From Zoogloeaceae bacterium (GTDB taxonomy: Bacteria > Pseudomonadota > Gammaproteobacteria > Burkholderiales > Rhodocyclaceae): DNA of 41,259 nucleotides. The notes under the pieces were generated by a model. It saw nothing but the letters and a program-made list of their open reading frames with translations. It did not search any database and was not told the origin of the DNA. The stretch spans positions 1 to 41,259 of the forward strand of contig JAISME010000054.1 of NCBI GenBank assembly GCA_031276915.1, in the 5' to 3' direction. A program made the translations under genes and the position numbers. The stretch's first letter is position 1. The number at the start of each line of letters is the position of its first letter. This document shows, piece after piece, positions 21,636 through 32,103 of this stretch.

Positions 21636-23227
21636 TACCGCCGTGTCTTGCGCTTTTTGCGCACCGGCTTATCCCGTGGCGACTCTTCCAGGTCATCGAT
21701 TTCCAGTCTGCCATCCCGTACCCGCACATTCCCCTCAATCCCGGACAACCGCGTTCCCTTGAATTCCAGTTGTCCGATCCTGATGTGCCCACGGATTTCC
21801 GGGAGGAATATGCCCGAATTTTCAGCAGATGATCCAGGTGAAGCTGGTTGCGTCCCTTCCGCCGGAAACACCTTGGCGGACTTGTCAGACGCATTCCCCG
21901 CTTGTTTCAGGTAGCGGTCCAGATTCAGGGTATCCAGGCTGGCGTCGAATTCCAGCCGCAGTGGATCAAGGCGATCCAGCCGCCAGCCGGTTTCCAGCCT
22001 GCTGGCGTCCCATGCCAAGTCCACCCTGCCTTCAGCCTGCAACACGTTTTCCGGTGCAGTTTGCGTTACCGTCAATCCGCCTTGTGCCCGGATGTCGATC
22101 GTCCGTGCCAACCGCTCTCCCTGTTGGATTGTCGCCGCGCCAGTCAAATCCGCCGAGGAAAGACGCGAGGATTCTCTTCCCGGCATGAATTCCAATGGTA
22201 TCGTCATCCGTCCGGAAATGGCATGTCCCGCCAGGCTGCCGTTTCCGTTGACCAGCAGCGTTCCTCGCCAGACATGGTTTCGACCGGTCAGCGTCGCCAA
22301 TGCGAGCCGCGCGATGGCCACCGTGTCCTCTTCCCGGACTTGGCGCGCTTCCGCCGTCAGGCCACGCAGAAAGCCGCCACGGGTATTGACCTGCAAGTCC
22401 GCGAGCTGGATCGCTGTCCGCCATGTCCCATCATCCCGCGTTGCTTCCCCCGTTAACGCCAGTTGCGCCAATTCCAGTGCGGCAGCATGACCTACCGTGC
22501 CGCGCGCCCTGCGGGCGTTCAATTCCAGATGAAAAGGCGCGGAGCTACCCTCTCCCTTGACCGTAACATGTGGATTTTCCAATTGCAGAAACGTCTCTTT
22601 CCCATTGATCCAATAAAGGCTTGTGGCGATCACGTTCGCCCTGGCTTCTCCAGACGCATCCCGGATGTGGCCCCCCATTTCCAGCTTGCCCCGTGCCTGC
22701 TTGCCCAGATGCCCGGTGCGCAAATAGAGATTTTCCAGTTCCAGCCGCCGTCCCGTCATTTCGTCGCGCCAGGACAGGCTGCTGTCCAGCAAGACCGCTT
22801 TTTCCACATCGATCTTCCATGGCGTTTCGGTTGCGCCACGCTTTATCAAAAAATCATCGAAATTGGTGCTGCCATCCGCATAACGCACCGCCTGAATACG
22901 GAGATTGCGCAGCTCAATGCGATTGACGACTACTCTGCCCCGCAAGAGGGGCACGATTTTGATCGCGCCGGTCAGTTTGTCCAGGGTGAGGAAAGCATCC
23001 TTGCCATTAACGCTGGAAAGCTGGATCGCGTCTGCTTCCACAGCCAGTCGGGGCAGAAAGCGCAAACGCAGGGAACCGTCGATCGCCAGCTCCCGTCGGG
23101 TTTCCTGCCGCACCTGTGCGATCAGACGCGCCTTGACCAGATCGCTGTCAAAGCCGGCACGCAACGCCAGGACAAGACCCAACAACAGGATCAGAATTGT
23201 CGGCAACCAGCAACGTCTGCACTTCAC
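21635..23227 (-). CDS. AsmA-family protein
   Basis: ILLLGLVLALRAGFDSDLVKARLIAQVRQETRRELAIDGSLRLRFLPRLAVEADAIQLSS, AsmA N-terminus; GTG start at 23227 preferred over 23299. Confidence 0.75.
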   Translation of the reverse strand: MKCRRCWLPTILILLLGLVLALRAGFDSDLVKARLIAQVRQETRRELAIDGSLRLRFLPRLAVEADAIQLSSVNGKDAFLTLDKLTGAIKIVPLLRGRVVVNRIELRNLRIQAVRYADGSTNFDDFLIKRGATETPWKIDVEKAVLLDSSLSWRDEMTGRRLELENLYLRTGHLGKQARGKLEMGGHIRDASGEARANVIATSLYWINGKETFLQLENPHVTVKGEGSSAPFHLELNARRARGTVGHAAALELAQLALTGEATRDDGTWRTAIQLADLQVNTRGGFLRGLTAEARQVREEDTVAIARLALATLTGRNHVWRGTLLVNGNGSLAGHAISGRMTIPLEFMPGRESSRLSSADLTGAATIQQGERLARTIDIRAQGGLTVTQTAPENVLQAEGRVDLAWDASRLETGWRLDRLDPLRLEFDASLDTLNLDRYLKQAGNASDKSAKVFPAEGTQPASPGSSAENSGIFLPEIRGHIRIGQLEFKGTRLSGIEGNVRVRDGRLEIDDLEESPRDKPVRKKRKTRR

Positions 23228-23351
23228 CAAAACTCCTTGCACCACGAAAGATTCGATTCTCTCACCACGACCTCGCCGAGGACCGTATCCAGCGCGCAAA
23301 ATAAAACCCCTTCGCCATCGGCGCTAAAAACCGGGCAACAGGGGCTTCTGT

Positions 23352-23381
23352 CCTGTTTCGGCCCGACCGGGCCGAAACAGG
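23352..23381 (-). terminator. Strong hairpin after the cco accessory genes
   Basis: CCTGTTTCGGCCC-gacc-GGGCCGAAACAGG, perfect 13-bp stem 2 bp after the 23384 stop; no strong U-tract. Confidence 0.6.
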
Positions 23382-23383
23382 CG

Positions 23384-23521
23384 TCAGTTCTTTTGGTTAT
23401 TGTCCTCGCCGATCTTTTTCCCGAAGAACAGCACCAGGAAAATCGCCATGACGACGACAAAACCGATGGTGAACACGGACAAAAGACCAACCGGGCCAGA
23501 AAAAAGCTCCTGCCACATCAT
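23384..23521 (-). CDS. Small membrane protein, DUF3149-like (45 aa)
   Basis: MMWQELFSGPVGLLSVFTIGFVVVMAIFLVLFFGKKIGEDNNQKN*; single TM; not in ORF track. Confidence 0.65.
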   Translation of the reverse strand: MMWQELFSGPVGLLSVFTIGFVVVMAIFLVLFFGKKIGEDNNQKN

Positions 23522-23555
23522 GAGTACCTCCGTAGTGTTGTGTTGACGCAAACGC

Positions 23556-24074
23556 TCACTGATGGGGAGACAACTGTAACGGCATTTCGCTGGATGCCTG
23601 CCAGTTGCCGGTCAAACGCCAGGTCAATGCCTGGTCTTCTAGAAAAACATGGCGGCGACCGCTAATCTCGGCGGTCAACCGGCCGCTGTAGAACCCCTGG
23701 GCATCCCTGACGAGCGGAATATCCTGGTCCATGCCGCTGCGCGTGGGGTGCGTCACACGCAAAAGCAACTGGTCCGGCAACGCGGTCATTTCCGTCGCCG
23801 TCAAAAACACCCGGACATCCATGCCGCTTTTCATGATATTCGCTTGCAAACCCATACCCCGGGCCGCGAGATCCCGATCAATCACCTGATTGACCGCCAG
23901 CCCCTGCTTGTAATAGTCATCGACGACCACACCATCGAAAGTACGCACGGCAAGCCAAAGCGTCACGAACCCGGCAATCACCACGATTCCCGGCCCGGCG
24001 ATAAGAAACCAGGGCCATGGTTCCCTGTACCAGGGGCGTTGTTGCTGCATGTTTTCTGTCTGGGTTTCGTTCAT
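23556..24074 (-). CDS. ccoH: FixH/CcoH family protein
   Basis: RPWYREPWPWFLIAGPGIVVIAGFVTLWLAVRTFDGVVVDDYYKQGLAVN. Confidence 0.85.
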   Translation of the reverse strand: MNETQTENMQQQRPWYREPWPWFLIAGPGIVVIAGFVTLWLAVRTFDGVVVDDYYKQGLAVNQVIDRDLAARGMGLQANIMKSGMDVRVFLTATEMTALPDQLLLRVTHPTRSGMDQDIPLVRDAQGFYSGRLTAEISGRRHVFLEDQALTWRLTGNWQASSEMPLQLSPHQ

Positions 24075-24084
24075 GGGGATGCGT

Positions 24085-25515
24085 TCATGGAATCATGAAG
24101 GTGGTTTTTTCGTGCACGGCGACTTCCGGATCGTCCTCCGCCACCACGTCAAAATGGATGTTGTGCGCGCCCTTGGTCGCGACTTCCTGTGGCACACGCA
24201 CACTAGCGGTTATCTCCCGGTTTTCCGCCGGGCCGACATCGAGACGGGCGCCGGAAACCAGGGCGATATCCGGCAAGCCAGTCACGCCAATTGTGAAACT
24301 GCGCGGCTTTTCGGAAACATTCATGACCTTCAGGGTATAGATGTTTTCAATGCGTCCGTCTTCCGCTTCGCGCGCGAGCGTTGCGCGATCGCGCAACACA
24401 TCGGCGCGCAGCGGCACGCGGGTTGCCAGCGACCATCCCGCCGCTACGGTAATCAACGCCAGGATGACCGTATAGACCAGAATACGGGGACGGATGATGT
24501 GACTCAGCAAGCCCGTGCGGCCAAACTGTCCCGCCATGGCGTTTTCCGAGGTGTACCGTACCAAGCCCTTGGATAACCCCAACTTTTCCATGACCTCGTC
24601 GCAACCGTCGATACATGCGCCACAACCGATGCATTCGTACTGCAGGCCATTGCGTATGTCGATTCCCGTTGGGCATACTTGCACACAGATGTTGCAATCC
24701 ACACAATCTCCGAGACTGGAAACATCGGCATTTTTCCTGCGCACGCCGCGCGGCTCGCCGCGCTTCTGGTCATACGTGATGATGAGGGTATCCGGATCGA
24801 ACATGACCGACTGGAAACGGGCATAGGGACACATGTATTTGCATACCTGTTCGCGCATGAAACCGGCCATCATGTAGGTGAAGCCGCCGTAGAACAGGAT
24901 CCAGAACACTTCCCAGCCACCAAAGCCAAAAGTCGTCAGACTGGCGACCATTTCCTTCGCCGGCGAAAAATAACAGACGAGCGTAAACCCTGTCCAGAGC
25001 GCGATCAGCGCCCATAATGCATGTTTTACGGCTTTCAACAGGAACTTGCGACCATGCATCGACTCCTTGTCCAGCTTGATTCGCGCCGCTGGACGCTCCC
25101 CTTCGATCTTGTTTTCAATCCACATGAAAATTTCCGAATAGACTGTCTGCGGACACGCATAGCCGCAGAACAGCCGTCCCGCCACCGCCGTGAAGAGAAA
25201 CAACGAATATGCGGAAATAATCAGAAGGATGGAGAGGTAAAACACATCCTGGGGCCAGAGCACCAGACCGAAGATATAGAACTTGCGCTCCACGAGATGA
25301 AAAAGAACCGCTTGCCGCTCGCCCCAGGTAAGCCAAGGCAACCCGTAGAACAGAAACTGTGTCCCCAGGACAAAAACCCATCGCCAAGTCGCCCACCAAC
25401 CCTTGACGGAACGGATGTAGATTTTTTTATGCTTTTCATAGAGCGCGATTTTCCGCGGTGGCGCACTTTGTTCCGAAACGGCGGGGGGAGGGGAAGAAGA
25501 TTCTTGAACGTTCAT
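24085..25515 (-). CDS. ccoG: Cytochrome c oxidase accessory protein CcoG (RdxA/FixG)
   Basis: FCGYACPQTVYSEIFMWIE; CVDCNICVQVCPTGIDIRNGLQYECIGCGACIDGCDEVM ferredoxin motifs. Start at MNVQESSS. Confidence 0.93.
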   Translation of the reverse strand: MNVQESSSPPPAVSEQSAPPRKIALYEKHKKIYIRSVKGWWATWRWVFVLGTQFLFYGLPWLTWGERQAVLFHLVERKFYIFGLVLWPQDVFYLSILLIISAYSLFLFTAVAGRLFCGYACPQTVYSEIFMWIENKIEGERPAARIKLDKESMHGRKFLLKAVKHALWALIALWTGFTLVCYFSPAKEMVASLTTFGFGGWEVFWILFYGGFTYMMAGFMREQVCKYMCPYARFQSVMFDPDTLIITYDQKRGEPRGVRRKNADVSSLGDCVDCNICVQVCPTGIDIRNGLQYECIGCGACIDGCDEVMEKLGLSKGLVRYTSENAMAGQFGRTGLLSHIIRPRILVYTVILALITVAAGWSLATRVPLRADVLRDRATLAREAEDGRIENIYTLKVMNVSEKPRSFTIGVTGLPDIALVSGARLDVGPAENREITASVRVPQEVATKGAHNIHFDVVAEDDPEVAVHEKTTFMIP

Positions 25516-25662
25516 TGTACTTGTCTCCGTATCAAAATTGCACGTCCGCGCATACAATTTTGGAACAGGTTCACCATATTGTCCAACGCGACGCCAAGCG
25601 GCGAATCCGCGAAAAAAACGGGGGCGGAAAATTTCCGCGCCCCCGTCTCGTTGCCGTGTCTG

Positions 25663-26625
25663 TCAGTGACTCAGGCCATAGACATAAGCCGCCAAGAGAT
25701 GCACCTTCCCCTTGCCCAGGAAGCCTTCCCAAGCGGGCATCTGGTTTTGGCGTCCGTTTTTGATGCCTTCCACGATGATGTTCTCCGTACTGCCATACAG
25801 CCAAACCGAATCGGTCAGATCGGGGGCACCCATCAGGATGTTGCCGGAAGGAACGCCCGTCGGCCTGCCCGTCATGATGCCGGGATCGTGACAGGTCAGA
25901 CAATCGCTGCTCTTGAAGGCAGTCTCCCCGCGTGCGCGCCGCGCCTGGTCAACTTCGCGCCCCGAGAGGGAAAGCACATAGCTGGCGATGTCCCGCGCCG
26001 TCTCATCGTCCATCTCGGGATGGGGCGTCATCGCCGCTACCCGCCCAACGGCGATGCTCTCCTTAATCTGCTCCGGCTCTCCACCCCATTGCCAGTCGTC
26101 GTTAGTCAGGTTGGGGAACCCCTTCGATCCCTTGGCGTCCGCGCTGTGGCACTGGATGCAGTAGGCCTGGAACAGACGGCCTCCCATTTCCATCGCTTGC
26201 GGATCTTTCGACAGTGTCGGGATGTCCATCGCCAGATAGGCTTCCAGTTTGGGCGTCAGGGATTGCTCCGCCGCCTCCACCTCCTTCTGGTACTGGCTGC
26301 CCGCTACATTTTCCACCGCGCCGTCGGCGCCGAGGTTGTATCTGGCAGATGACCAGCCCAGATACCCCTGATACTTGCCCAGACCGGGATAGAGGAACAG
26401 GTAGACAACAGAGAAAACCACCGTGAGATAAAACAACAGACTCCACCACTTGGGCAGCGGATTGTTGTATTCCTCCAAGGTTTCGTCCCAGGAATGACCG
26501 GTGGTTTTTCCCGCCGTATATGTGACGGAACCTTGGCTCCAGAGCAGGACGATGCAGGTGATCAACCCCGCCACTACGATCCCGATCACGTAGAAGTTCC
26601 AGATGTCGCTCGTAAAATCGCTCAT
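25663..26625 (-). CDS. ccoP: cbb3-type cytochrome c oxidase diheme subunit III
   Basis: Two CxxCH motifs (CIQCHSADAKG, CLTCHDPG); N-terminal TM. Confidence 0.95.
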   Translation of the reverse strand: MSDFTSDIWNFYVIGIVVAGLITCIVLLWSQGSVTYTAGKTTGHSWDETLEEYNNPLPKWWSLLFYLTVVFSVVYLFLYPGLGKYQGYLGWSSARYNLGADGAVENVAGSQYQKEVEAAEQSLTPKLEAYLAMDIPTLSKDPQAMEMGGRLFQAYCIQCHSADAKGSKGFPNLTNDDWQWGGEPEQIKESIAVGRVAAMTPHPEMDDETARDIASYVLSLSGREVDQARRARGETAFKSSDCLTCHDPGIMTGRPTGVPSGNILMGAPDLTDSVWLYGSTENIIVEGIKNGRQNQMPAWEGFLGKGKVHLLAAYVYGLSH

Positions 26626-26640
26626 AACAGTTTCCTTTAG

Positions 26641-26820
26641 TCAACGATGCCGGGGTGTATCCCCTGGCTCCGAATCATCATCGTCCGCGAACACCAGATT
26701 GGCGGCTTCCTCATAAACCTGCTTGTTCTTTCTGCCATACACCCACTTCACGATGCCGAGAAACAGCACGATACCGAGAAGCGGGGTCAGGACGCCGCGG
26801 AGATTGTTGATGATGTCCAT
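26641..26820 (-). CDS. ccoQ: cbb3-type oxidase subunit CcoQ/FixQ
   Basis: MDIINNLRGVLTPLLGIVLFLGIVKWVYGRKNKQVYEEAANLVFADDDDSEPGDTPRHR*; between ccoO and ccoP; not in ORF track. Confidence 0.85.
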   Translation of the reverse strand: MDIINNLRGVLTPLLGIVLFLGIVKWVYGRKNKQVYEEAANLVFADDDDSEPGDTPRHR

Positions 26821-26832
26821 GGTTTTGTCTTG

Positions 26833-27447
26833 TCAGAAGTTCGACAGGGTTCTGCCAAGACCTTGCAGATACGCCACCAGGACATCCGCTTCGGTTTTGT
26901 CTTTCAATGCCTCTTTTGCCTCGCTGATCTGCTGGTCGGTATAAGGCGCGCCAAGGAGACGCAACGCGCCCATCTTGGCTTCAATATCACGACCGACTGT
27001 ATCGAGCGCCTTGGTTTTCGCCAGCCAGAAATAGCTGGGCATGTTGGACTCCGGCACCACACCGCGTGGGTTGTCGAGGTGCGCCAGATGCCACTCGTTC
27101 GAGTAGCGTCCGCCCACCCGATGCAAATCCGGACCCGTCCGCTTGGAACCCCACTGGAACGGGTGGTCATAAACGAACTCGCCCGCCACAGAGTAATGAC
27201 CATAACGCTCGGTTTCCGCACGGAGAGGACGAATCATCTGCGAATGGCAGTTGTAGCAACCTTCACGGATATAAACTTCCCGTCCGGCCAGACGCTCCGC
27301 GTCATATGGCTCCAGCCCCTTGACTGCCGTCGTCGTGGAGGTCTGGAAGAACAGCGGGGTGATTTCCACCAGCCCGCCCCAGATCACCGCCAACAGGATG
27401 CAGACGATCAAGAGCGCAACATTTTTTTCAATTTTTTCCTGACTCAT
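26833..27447 (-). CDS. ccoO: cbb3-type cytochrome c oxidase subunit II
   Basis: [59 protein letters not shown]. Confidence 0.95.
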   Translation of the reverse strand: MSQEKIEKNVALLIVCILLAVIWGGLVEITPLFFQTSTTTAVKGLEPYDAERLAGREVYIREGCYNCHSQMIRPLRAETERYGHYSVAGEFVYDHPFQWGSKRTGPDLHRVGGRYSNEWHLAHLDNPRGVVPESNMPSYFWLAKTKALDTVGRDIEAKMGALRLLGAPYTDQQISEAKEALKDKTEADVLVAYLQGLGRTLSNF

Positions 27448-27465
27448 TATGTAGAACCTCCCTCT

Positions 27466-28920
27466 TTAGGCGTGTGCAGGCGTCAAGACAAGCGCGTCTT
27501 CCGACTTGCCAGCGCCGATGGTCTTGAACATGTTGTAAGCCATGATCAACATGCCGACCAGGAACAGGGTGCCCCCCACGACGCGGACCGTCCAGAAGGG
27601 ATAGGAGACTTTCACGGCCTCCACGAAGGAATAGGCCAAGGTGCCATCGGCATTCACGGAACGCCAAATCAAACCTTGCATCACGCCTGCGATCCACATG
27701 GGAACCACATAAAGCACGATGCCGATCGTGGCGATCCAGAAATGCGCACTGATGAGACCGACGCTGTACATCTGCTGGCGTCCGTAGAGACGCGGCAACA
27801 GGTAATAGAGCGAACCGACGGACACCATCGCGACCCAACCCAGCGCGCCGGAGTGCACGTGCCCGACCGTCCAGTCGGTGTAGTGCGACAGCGCATTGAC
27901 CGACTTCACAGACATCATCGGGCCCTCGAAGGTCGACATGCCGTAGAAGGAAAGCGATGTCACCAGGAACTTGAGAACCGGATCGTCACGCAACTTGTGC
28001 CATGCACCGGAAAGCGTCATGATGCCGTTGATCATGCCGCCCCAGGAAGGTGCGAGCAGGATAAGCGAGAAGAGCATGCCGAGCGACTGTGTCCAGTCCG
28101 GCAGCGCGGTGTAGTGCAGATGGTGCGGACCTGCCCACATATAGGTAAAGATCAACGCCCAGAAGTGCACCACCGAGAGGCGGTAGGAATATACCGGTCG
28201 GCCAGCCTGCTTCGGCACAAAGTAGTACATCATCCCCAAGAAGCCCGCAGTCAGGAAAAAGCCCACGGCATTGTGACCGTACCACCACTGCACCATCGCA
28301 TCCTGCACTCCCGCGTAAACGGAATAGGAACGCGGACTCACCACGTCCCAGGTCACGGGAATTTCCGCACTGTTGACCAGGTGCAGGAGCGCCACCGCGA
28401 TAATCATCGCGCCGAAGAACCAGTTGGCAACGTAGATGTGCGCAACCTTGCGCTTGGCGATGGTTCCAAAGAAGACCACCGCATACGCCACCCAGACCAC
28501 GGTAATCAGGATGTCGATCGGCCATTCCAGCTCGGCGTATTCCTTGCCGGTCGTGATCCCAAGGGGAAGCGAAACCGCCGCCAGGAGAATGACCAACTGC
28601 CAGCCCCAGAACGTAAAGGCCGCCAGTCCGTCACTGAACAGCCGGGTATGACCGGTCCGCTGCACGCAGTAGTAGGACGTTGTGAACAAGGCGCAACCGC
28701 CGAACGCGAAGATCACCGCATTGGTATGCAGCGGACGCAGACGACCATAGGAAAGGATCGGCGCAAGGAACTCAGGGACGATGTCACTGATGAGCTGCGG
28801 CCAGACCAGTTGGGCGGCGATGATGACGCCGACCAGCATCCCTACGATGCCCCAGATGACGGTCATCACGGCAAACTGCCGCACGACCTTATAGTTGTAT
28901 GTGGTTTGCGTTTCCGACAT
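27466..28920 (-). CDS. ccoN: cbb3-type cytochrome c oxidase subunit I
   Basis: Multi-TM heme-copper oxidase; [71 protein letters not shown]. Confidence 0.96.
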   Translation of the reverse strand: MSETQTTYNYKVVRQFAVMTVIWGIVGMLVGVIIAAQLVWPQLISDIVPEFLAPILSYGRLRPLHTNAVIFAFGGCALFTTSYYCVQRTGHTRLFSDGLAAFTFWGWQLVILLAAVSLPLGITTGKEYAELEWPIDILITVVWVAYAVVFFGTIAKRKVAHIYVANWFFGAMIIAVALLHLVNSAEIPVTWDVVSPRSYSVYAGVQDAMVQWWYGHNAVGFFLTAGFLGMMYYFVPKQAGRPVYSYRLSVVHFWALIFTYMWAGPHHLHYTALPDWTQSLGMLFSLILLAPSWGGMINGIMTLSGAWHKLRDDPVLKFLVTSLSFYGMSTFEGPMMSVKSVNALSHYTDWTVGHVHSGALGWVAMVSVGSLYYLLPRLYGRQQMYSVGLISAHFWIATIGIVLYVVPMWIAGVMQGLIWRSVNADGTLAYSFVEAVKVSYPFWTVRVVGGTLFLVGMLIMAYNMFKTIGAGKSEDALVLTPAHA

Positions 28921-29018
28921 GAACCCACCTCTCGTTGATGAAAAGACCAGTACACACCGTTTCCAAAGCCTGAAACGGCGTATGGAGGGCATGCTATTTT
29001 AGCCCGCGAAAAGGCCAT

Positions 29019-29032
29019 TTGATTTAGGTCAA
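29019..29032. promoter_or_regulatory. FNR/Anr box upstream of ccoN
   Basis: TTGAT-TTAG-GTCAA, 9/10 to TTGAT-N4-ATCAA, about 100 bp before ccoN ATG. Confidence 0.75.
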
Positions 29033-29086
29033 AGGAACAGCCAAACCTCGAAAATATGGTGTTTGGCGCAAGAAATGCTTGACATG

Positions 29087-29115
29087 CGAAAAAAAGGGTG
29101 CGCATCTGCGCACCC
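29087..29115 (-). terminator. Rho-independent terminator after ccoI-ccoS
   Basis: Minus strand GGGTGCGCA-ga-TGCGCACCC followed by TTTTTTT. Confidence 0.85.
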
Positions 29116-29209
29116 CAACCCCAACAGAGAAACAATCAGGTTCCTTGCGAAACCCTGTTTACCTCGCAGTAAAACGCGGCGGATTATGCATCACGCCCTT
29201 CATGGAATC

Positions 29210-29223
29210 TTGACTCAGATCAA
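29210..29223. promoter_or_regulatory. Second FNR/Anr box between ccoS and ccoN
   Basis: TTGAC-TCAG-ATCAA, 9/10 to consensus. Confidence 0.6.
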
Positions 29224-29235
29224 ACAGACACTCAT

Positions 29236-29433
29236 TCAGCGAAAATCCGCGCCTTTCCCGGTTGCGTCCCCGGCTTCTCTCGTCCGATCCGGCAGATCGT
29301 CGTCCATCAGGACCCTGAAGCCGGGACCTTCGAGGTCGTCGAACTGGCCACCACGCACCGACAGCCAGAACACCACGGCGATGACGAACACCAGGATGAC
29401 CGAAATCGGGATCAGGATGTAGAGCACTTCCAT
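29236..29433 (-). CDS. ccoS: cbb3-type oxidase assembly protein CcoS
   Basis: MEVLYILIPISVILVFVIAVVFWLSVRGGQFDDLEGPGFRVLMDDD. Confidence 0.93.
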   Translation of the reverse strand: MEVLYILIPISVILVFVIAVVFWLSVRGGQFDDLEGPGFRVLMDDDLPDRTREAGDATGKGADFR

Positions 29434-31871
29434 CAGACTTCCTTCCGCTGGATCCTCAGCGCGTTCAATACGACGAGAAGCGAACTGGCCGACATGCCGA
29501 TACCCGCCGCCCATGGTGTCACATGCCCCAGAATCGCCAAGGGCAGTGCGAGGAAATTATAGGCGAAAGACCAGCCGAGATTCTGGCGAATCACGCGCAG
29601 GGTGAAGCGGCAGCACCCGATCCCCTGCCGCAGGCGTTCCAGATTATCCGAAAGCAACACCAGATCGGCCTGGGCGCGCGCCAGTTGCGCGCCCGCGCCC
29701 ATCGCCACCGAGATCTGCGCCTGCGCAAGTACGGGCGCATCGTTTACCCCGTCGCCGATCATCGCCACGATCCACCCTTCCGCCTGCAAGGCCGCCACGG
29801 CGTCGCGTTTTTCCCGCGGCGACATCGCGCCTCGCGCCGTTTCGATACCCAGCGTCGCCGCTACCCGCCGCGCCACGGATTCAGCATCGCCGGACATCAG
29901 CGCCACCCGGCAACCAGACGCCTTGAGGTCGCGCACCAGGGGCGTGGCCTCCGGCCGAATTTCGTCGCCCAACCGGAAAAAAGCCAAGATGTCCGTTTCA
30001 TTTCCCAGGGCCACCACCGTATCGCCGCTCTCCGGCCAAGGTGTGGCGGCACTCACGCCGCCCAGGGCCGCAACATAGTCCGGGCTGCCAATGCGCAGGC
30101 GCTGTCCGTCGACCAGTCCTTCCAGCCCCTTGCCGGCTTCGGCGACAACGTTCTCCACGCGGGGGACAGCGGTTTCGCCAAGCGCCCGGCGCAAGGCGGT
30201 CGCCAGCGGATGCTCCGACGCCTGTTCGAGCGCCACCGCCAGCGCCAGCGTCGCTTGCGGATCGCCTCCGGGTGCGGCGATTTCCAGAAGGCGCATGTCG
30301 CCACGCGTCAGGGTTCCGGTCTTGTCGAACACGAAACAGTTCGCCCGCGCCAGGGTTTCCACCGCATGTCCCCGGGTCACCAGCAAACCGGCCTTCGCCA
30401 GCGCGCCCGCCGCCACCGTGAGCGAAATGGGCGTCGCCAGCGCCAGGGCGCAGGGACAAGTGACGACCAGCACGGAAACGGTAATCCACAGGGCACGCGC
30501 GGGGTCGGCCCAGTACCAGCCCGCGGCCGTCAATGCCGCCACCACCAGCAAACCGGCCACGAACCATCGCGCCACGCGGTCCGCCATCCTGACGATGCCG
30601 GGTTTTTCCGCCGCCGCCCGCTCCATGAGACGAACAATGGCGGAAAGCCGGGTTTCCTCGCCGGTATGCTCGACACGCATCACCAGCGGACTTTCCATGT
30701 TGACCGCACCGCCGGTGAGACTGTCGCCAACGGCCCGGGACACCGGGCGACTCTCGCCGGTCAACAGGGATTCATTGACATCGCTTTTCCCGTCCAGCAC
30801 CCGCCCATCCGCCGGAATCGTCTCGCCGGGCCGCACCAGCACGGCATCCCCGGCTTTCAGTTCGGCCACCATCACCTGCTCGGTCCGCAGCGATCCAGGA
30901 AAATCCGGAAGCCGCTGGCAAAACGCCGGCAACAGCCGGGTCAGGGCCTCCGTCACGCTTACCGCTTTCTGTCGGGCGGACATTTCCAGATAACGTCCGC
31001 CAAGCAGGAAAAAAACAAACATGGCGACCGAATCGAAATAGACATTGCCGCCGCGCGTCAGCGTCGCCCACACGCTCGCGGCAAACGACACACCAACGCC
31101 CAGCGCCACCGGCACGTCCATCCCAACCCGGAAGAAGCGCAGGTCACGCCATGCACCCCTGAAAAACGGCGCGGCGGAATAGAACACGACCGGAAAAGTG
31201 AGAAAGAGGCTGGCCCAGCGCAGCAGGTGCTCCGCCTCGGGAGACATGTCGCCATCGCCGGCGATGTAGGCCGGCACCGCGTACATCATCACCTGCATCA
31301 TGCCGAACCCCGCCACCCAAACCCGCCAGAGCGCGTCGCGGCGCTCCTTCCGCGCCAGTTCCTCGTGCCTGGAGGCGTCATAGGGATAAGCCCGATAACC
31401 GATCGCCGCAATTGCCGCGAGAATATCGGACAGCTTGATCCGTTGCGCGTCCCAGCGCACCCGCGCCCGTCGCGTCGCATAATTGACGCTCACGCCGGTC
31501 ACCCCCGGCAACTGGCCGACATGGCGCTCATTCAACCAGACACAGGCCGCGCAGGTGATTCCTTCCAGCATCAGGGATGCTTCCCGTTCGCACGCGCCCA
31601 GTTCGCGCACGAAACCTTTCTGGAAATCCGCGTGGTCGAAAAGGACAAACTGTTCCAGAACGGCGGGCACCGCTTCGCGCGGCGATTCCGGCAGCGCATC
31701 GCGGCTTGTGTAATAGCCTTCCAGGCCATTCTCGACAATCGCCTGCGCTACCGCCTGGCATCCTGCGCAACACATTGCGCGTCGCGCCCCCCGGATGTCG
31801 ACCGGCAAATCGACGCCATCCGGAATCGGCAGGCCGCAGTGATAGCAGGTGGCGGATGCAGCGGTTGGCAT
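29433..31871 (-). CDS. ccoI: Heavy-metal (Cu) P-type ATPase CcoI/FixI
   Basis: CYHCGLPIPDGV, CCAGCQAVAQ, ITCAACVWLNE; CPCALALATP; DKTGTLTRGD; MIGDGVNDAPVLAQA. Confidence 0.95.
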   Translation of the reverse strand: MPTAASATCYHCGLPIPDGVDLPVDIRGARRAMCCAGCQAVAQAIVENGLEGYYTSRDALPESPREAVPAVLEQFVLFDHADFQKGFVRELGACEREASLMLEGITCAACVWLNERHVGQLPGVTGVSVNYATRRARVRWDAQRIKLSDILAAIAAIGYRAYPYDASRHEELARKERRDALWRVWVAGFGMMQVMMYAVPAYIAGDGDMSPEAEHLLRWASLFLTFPVVFYSAAPFFRGAWRDLRFFRVGMDVPVALGVGVSFAASVWATLTRGGNVYFDSVAMFVFFLLGGRYLEMSARQKAVSVTEALTRLLPAFCQRLPDFPGSLRTEQVMVAELKAGDAVLVRPGETIPADGRVLDGKSDVNESLLTGESRPVSRAVGDSLTGGAVNMESPLVMRVEHTGEETRLSAIVRLMERAAAEKPGIVRMADRVARWFVAGLLVVAALTAAGWYWADPARALWITVSVLVVTCPCALALATPISLTVAAGALAKAGLLVTRGHAVETLARANCFVFDKTGTLTRGDMRLLEIAAPGGDPQATLALAVALEQASEHPLATALRRALGETAVPRVENVVAEAGKGLEGLVDGQRLRIGSPDYVAALGGVSAATPWPESGDTVVALGNETDILAFFRLGDEIRPEATPLVRDLKASGCRVALMSGDAESVARRVAATLGIETARGAMSPREKRDAVAALQAEGWIVAMIGDGVNDAPVLAQAQISVAMGAGAQLARAQADLVLLSDNLERLRQGIGCCRFTLRVIRQNLGWSFAYNFLALPLAILGHVTPWAAGIGMSASSLLVVLNALRIQRKEV

Positions 31872-32103
31872 GGAATCGGACTCTCTGGCCGCGGACAAAG
31901 GGCGGAAAGTATAACCGGTCCTGTGGACGACAATCTTGTGCCACGCAAAAAGGCGAGACAAGCGCCAGCGCGGCAAAAGCCATCCGCTGGACCAGTTGCG
32001 CCAGGCCGTTCCGCTTCTTGCAAGCGAACTCCACATCGGCCAATATCACCCCTGCTCGAAACGGGCCTGTTGCCGTTGGCAAAAACCTTACTGGAGAAAA
32101 TGA

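Noticed and set aside
25526-25542. FNR-like TTGATACGGAGACAA before ccoG
   Set aside because: Spacer is 5 instead of 4 and the second half-site is poor.
26647-28938. 763-aa plus-strand ORF over ccoQ/ccoO/ccoN
   Set aside because: Antisense shadow of the cbb3 genes, His/Gln/Arg-rich, no domain recognised.
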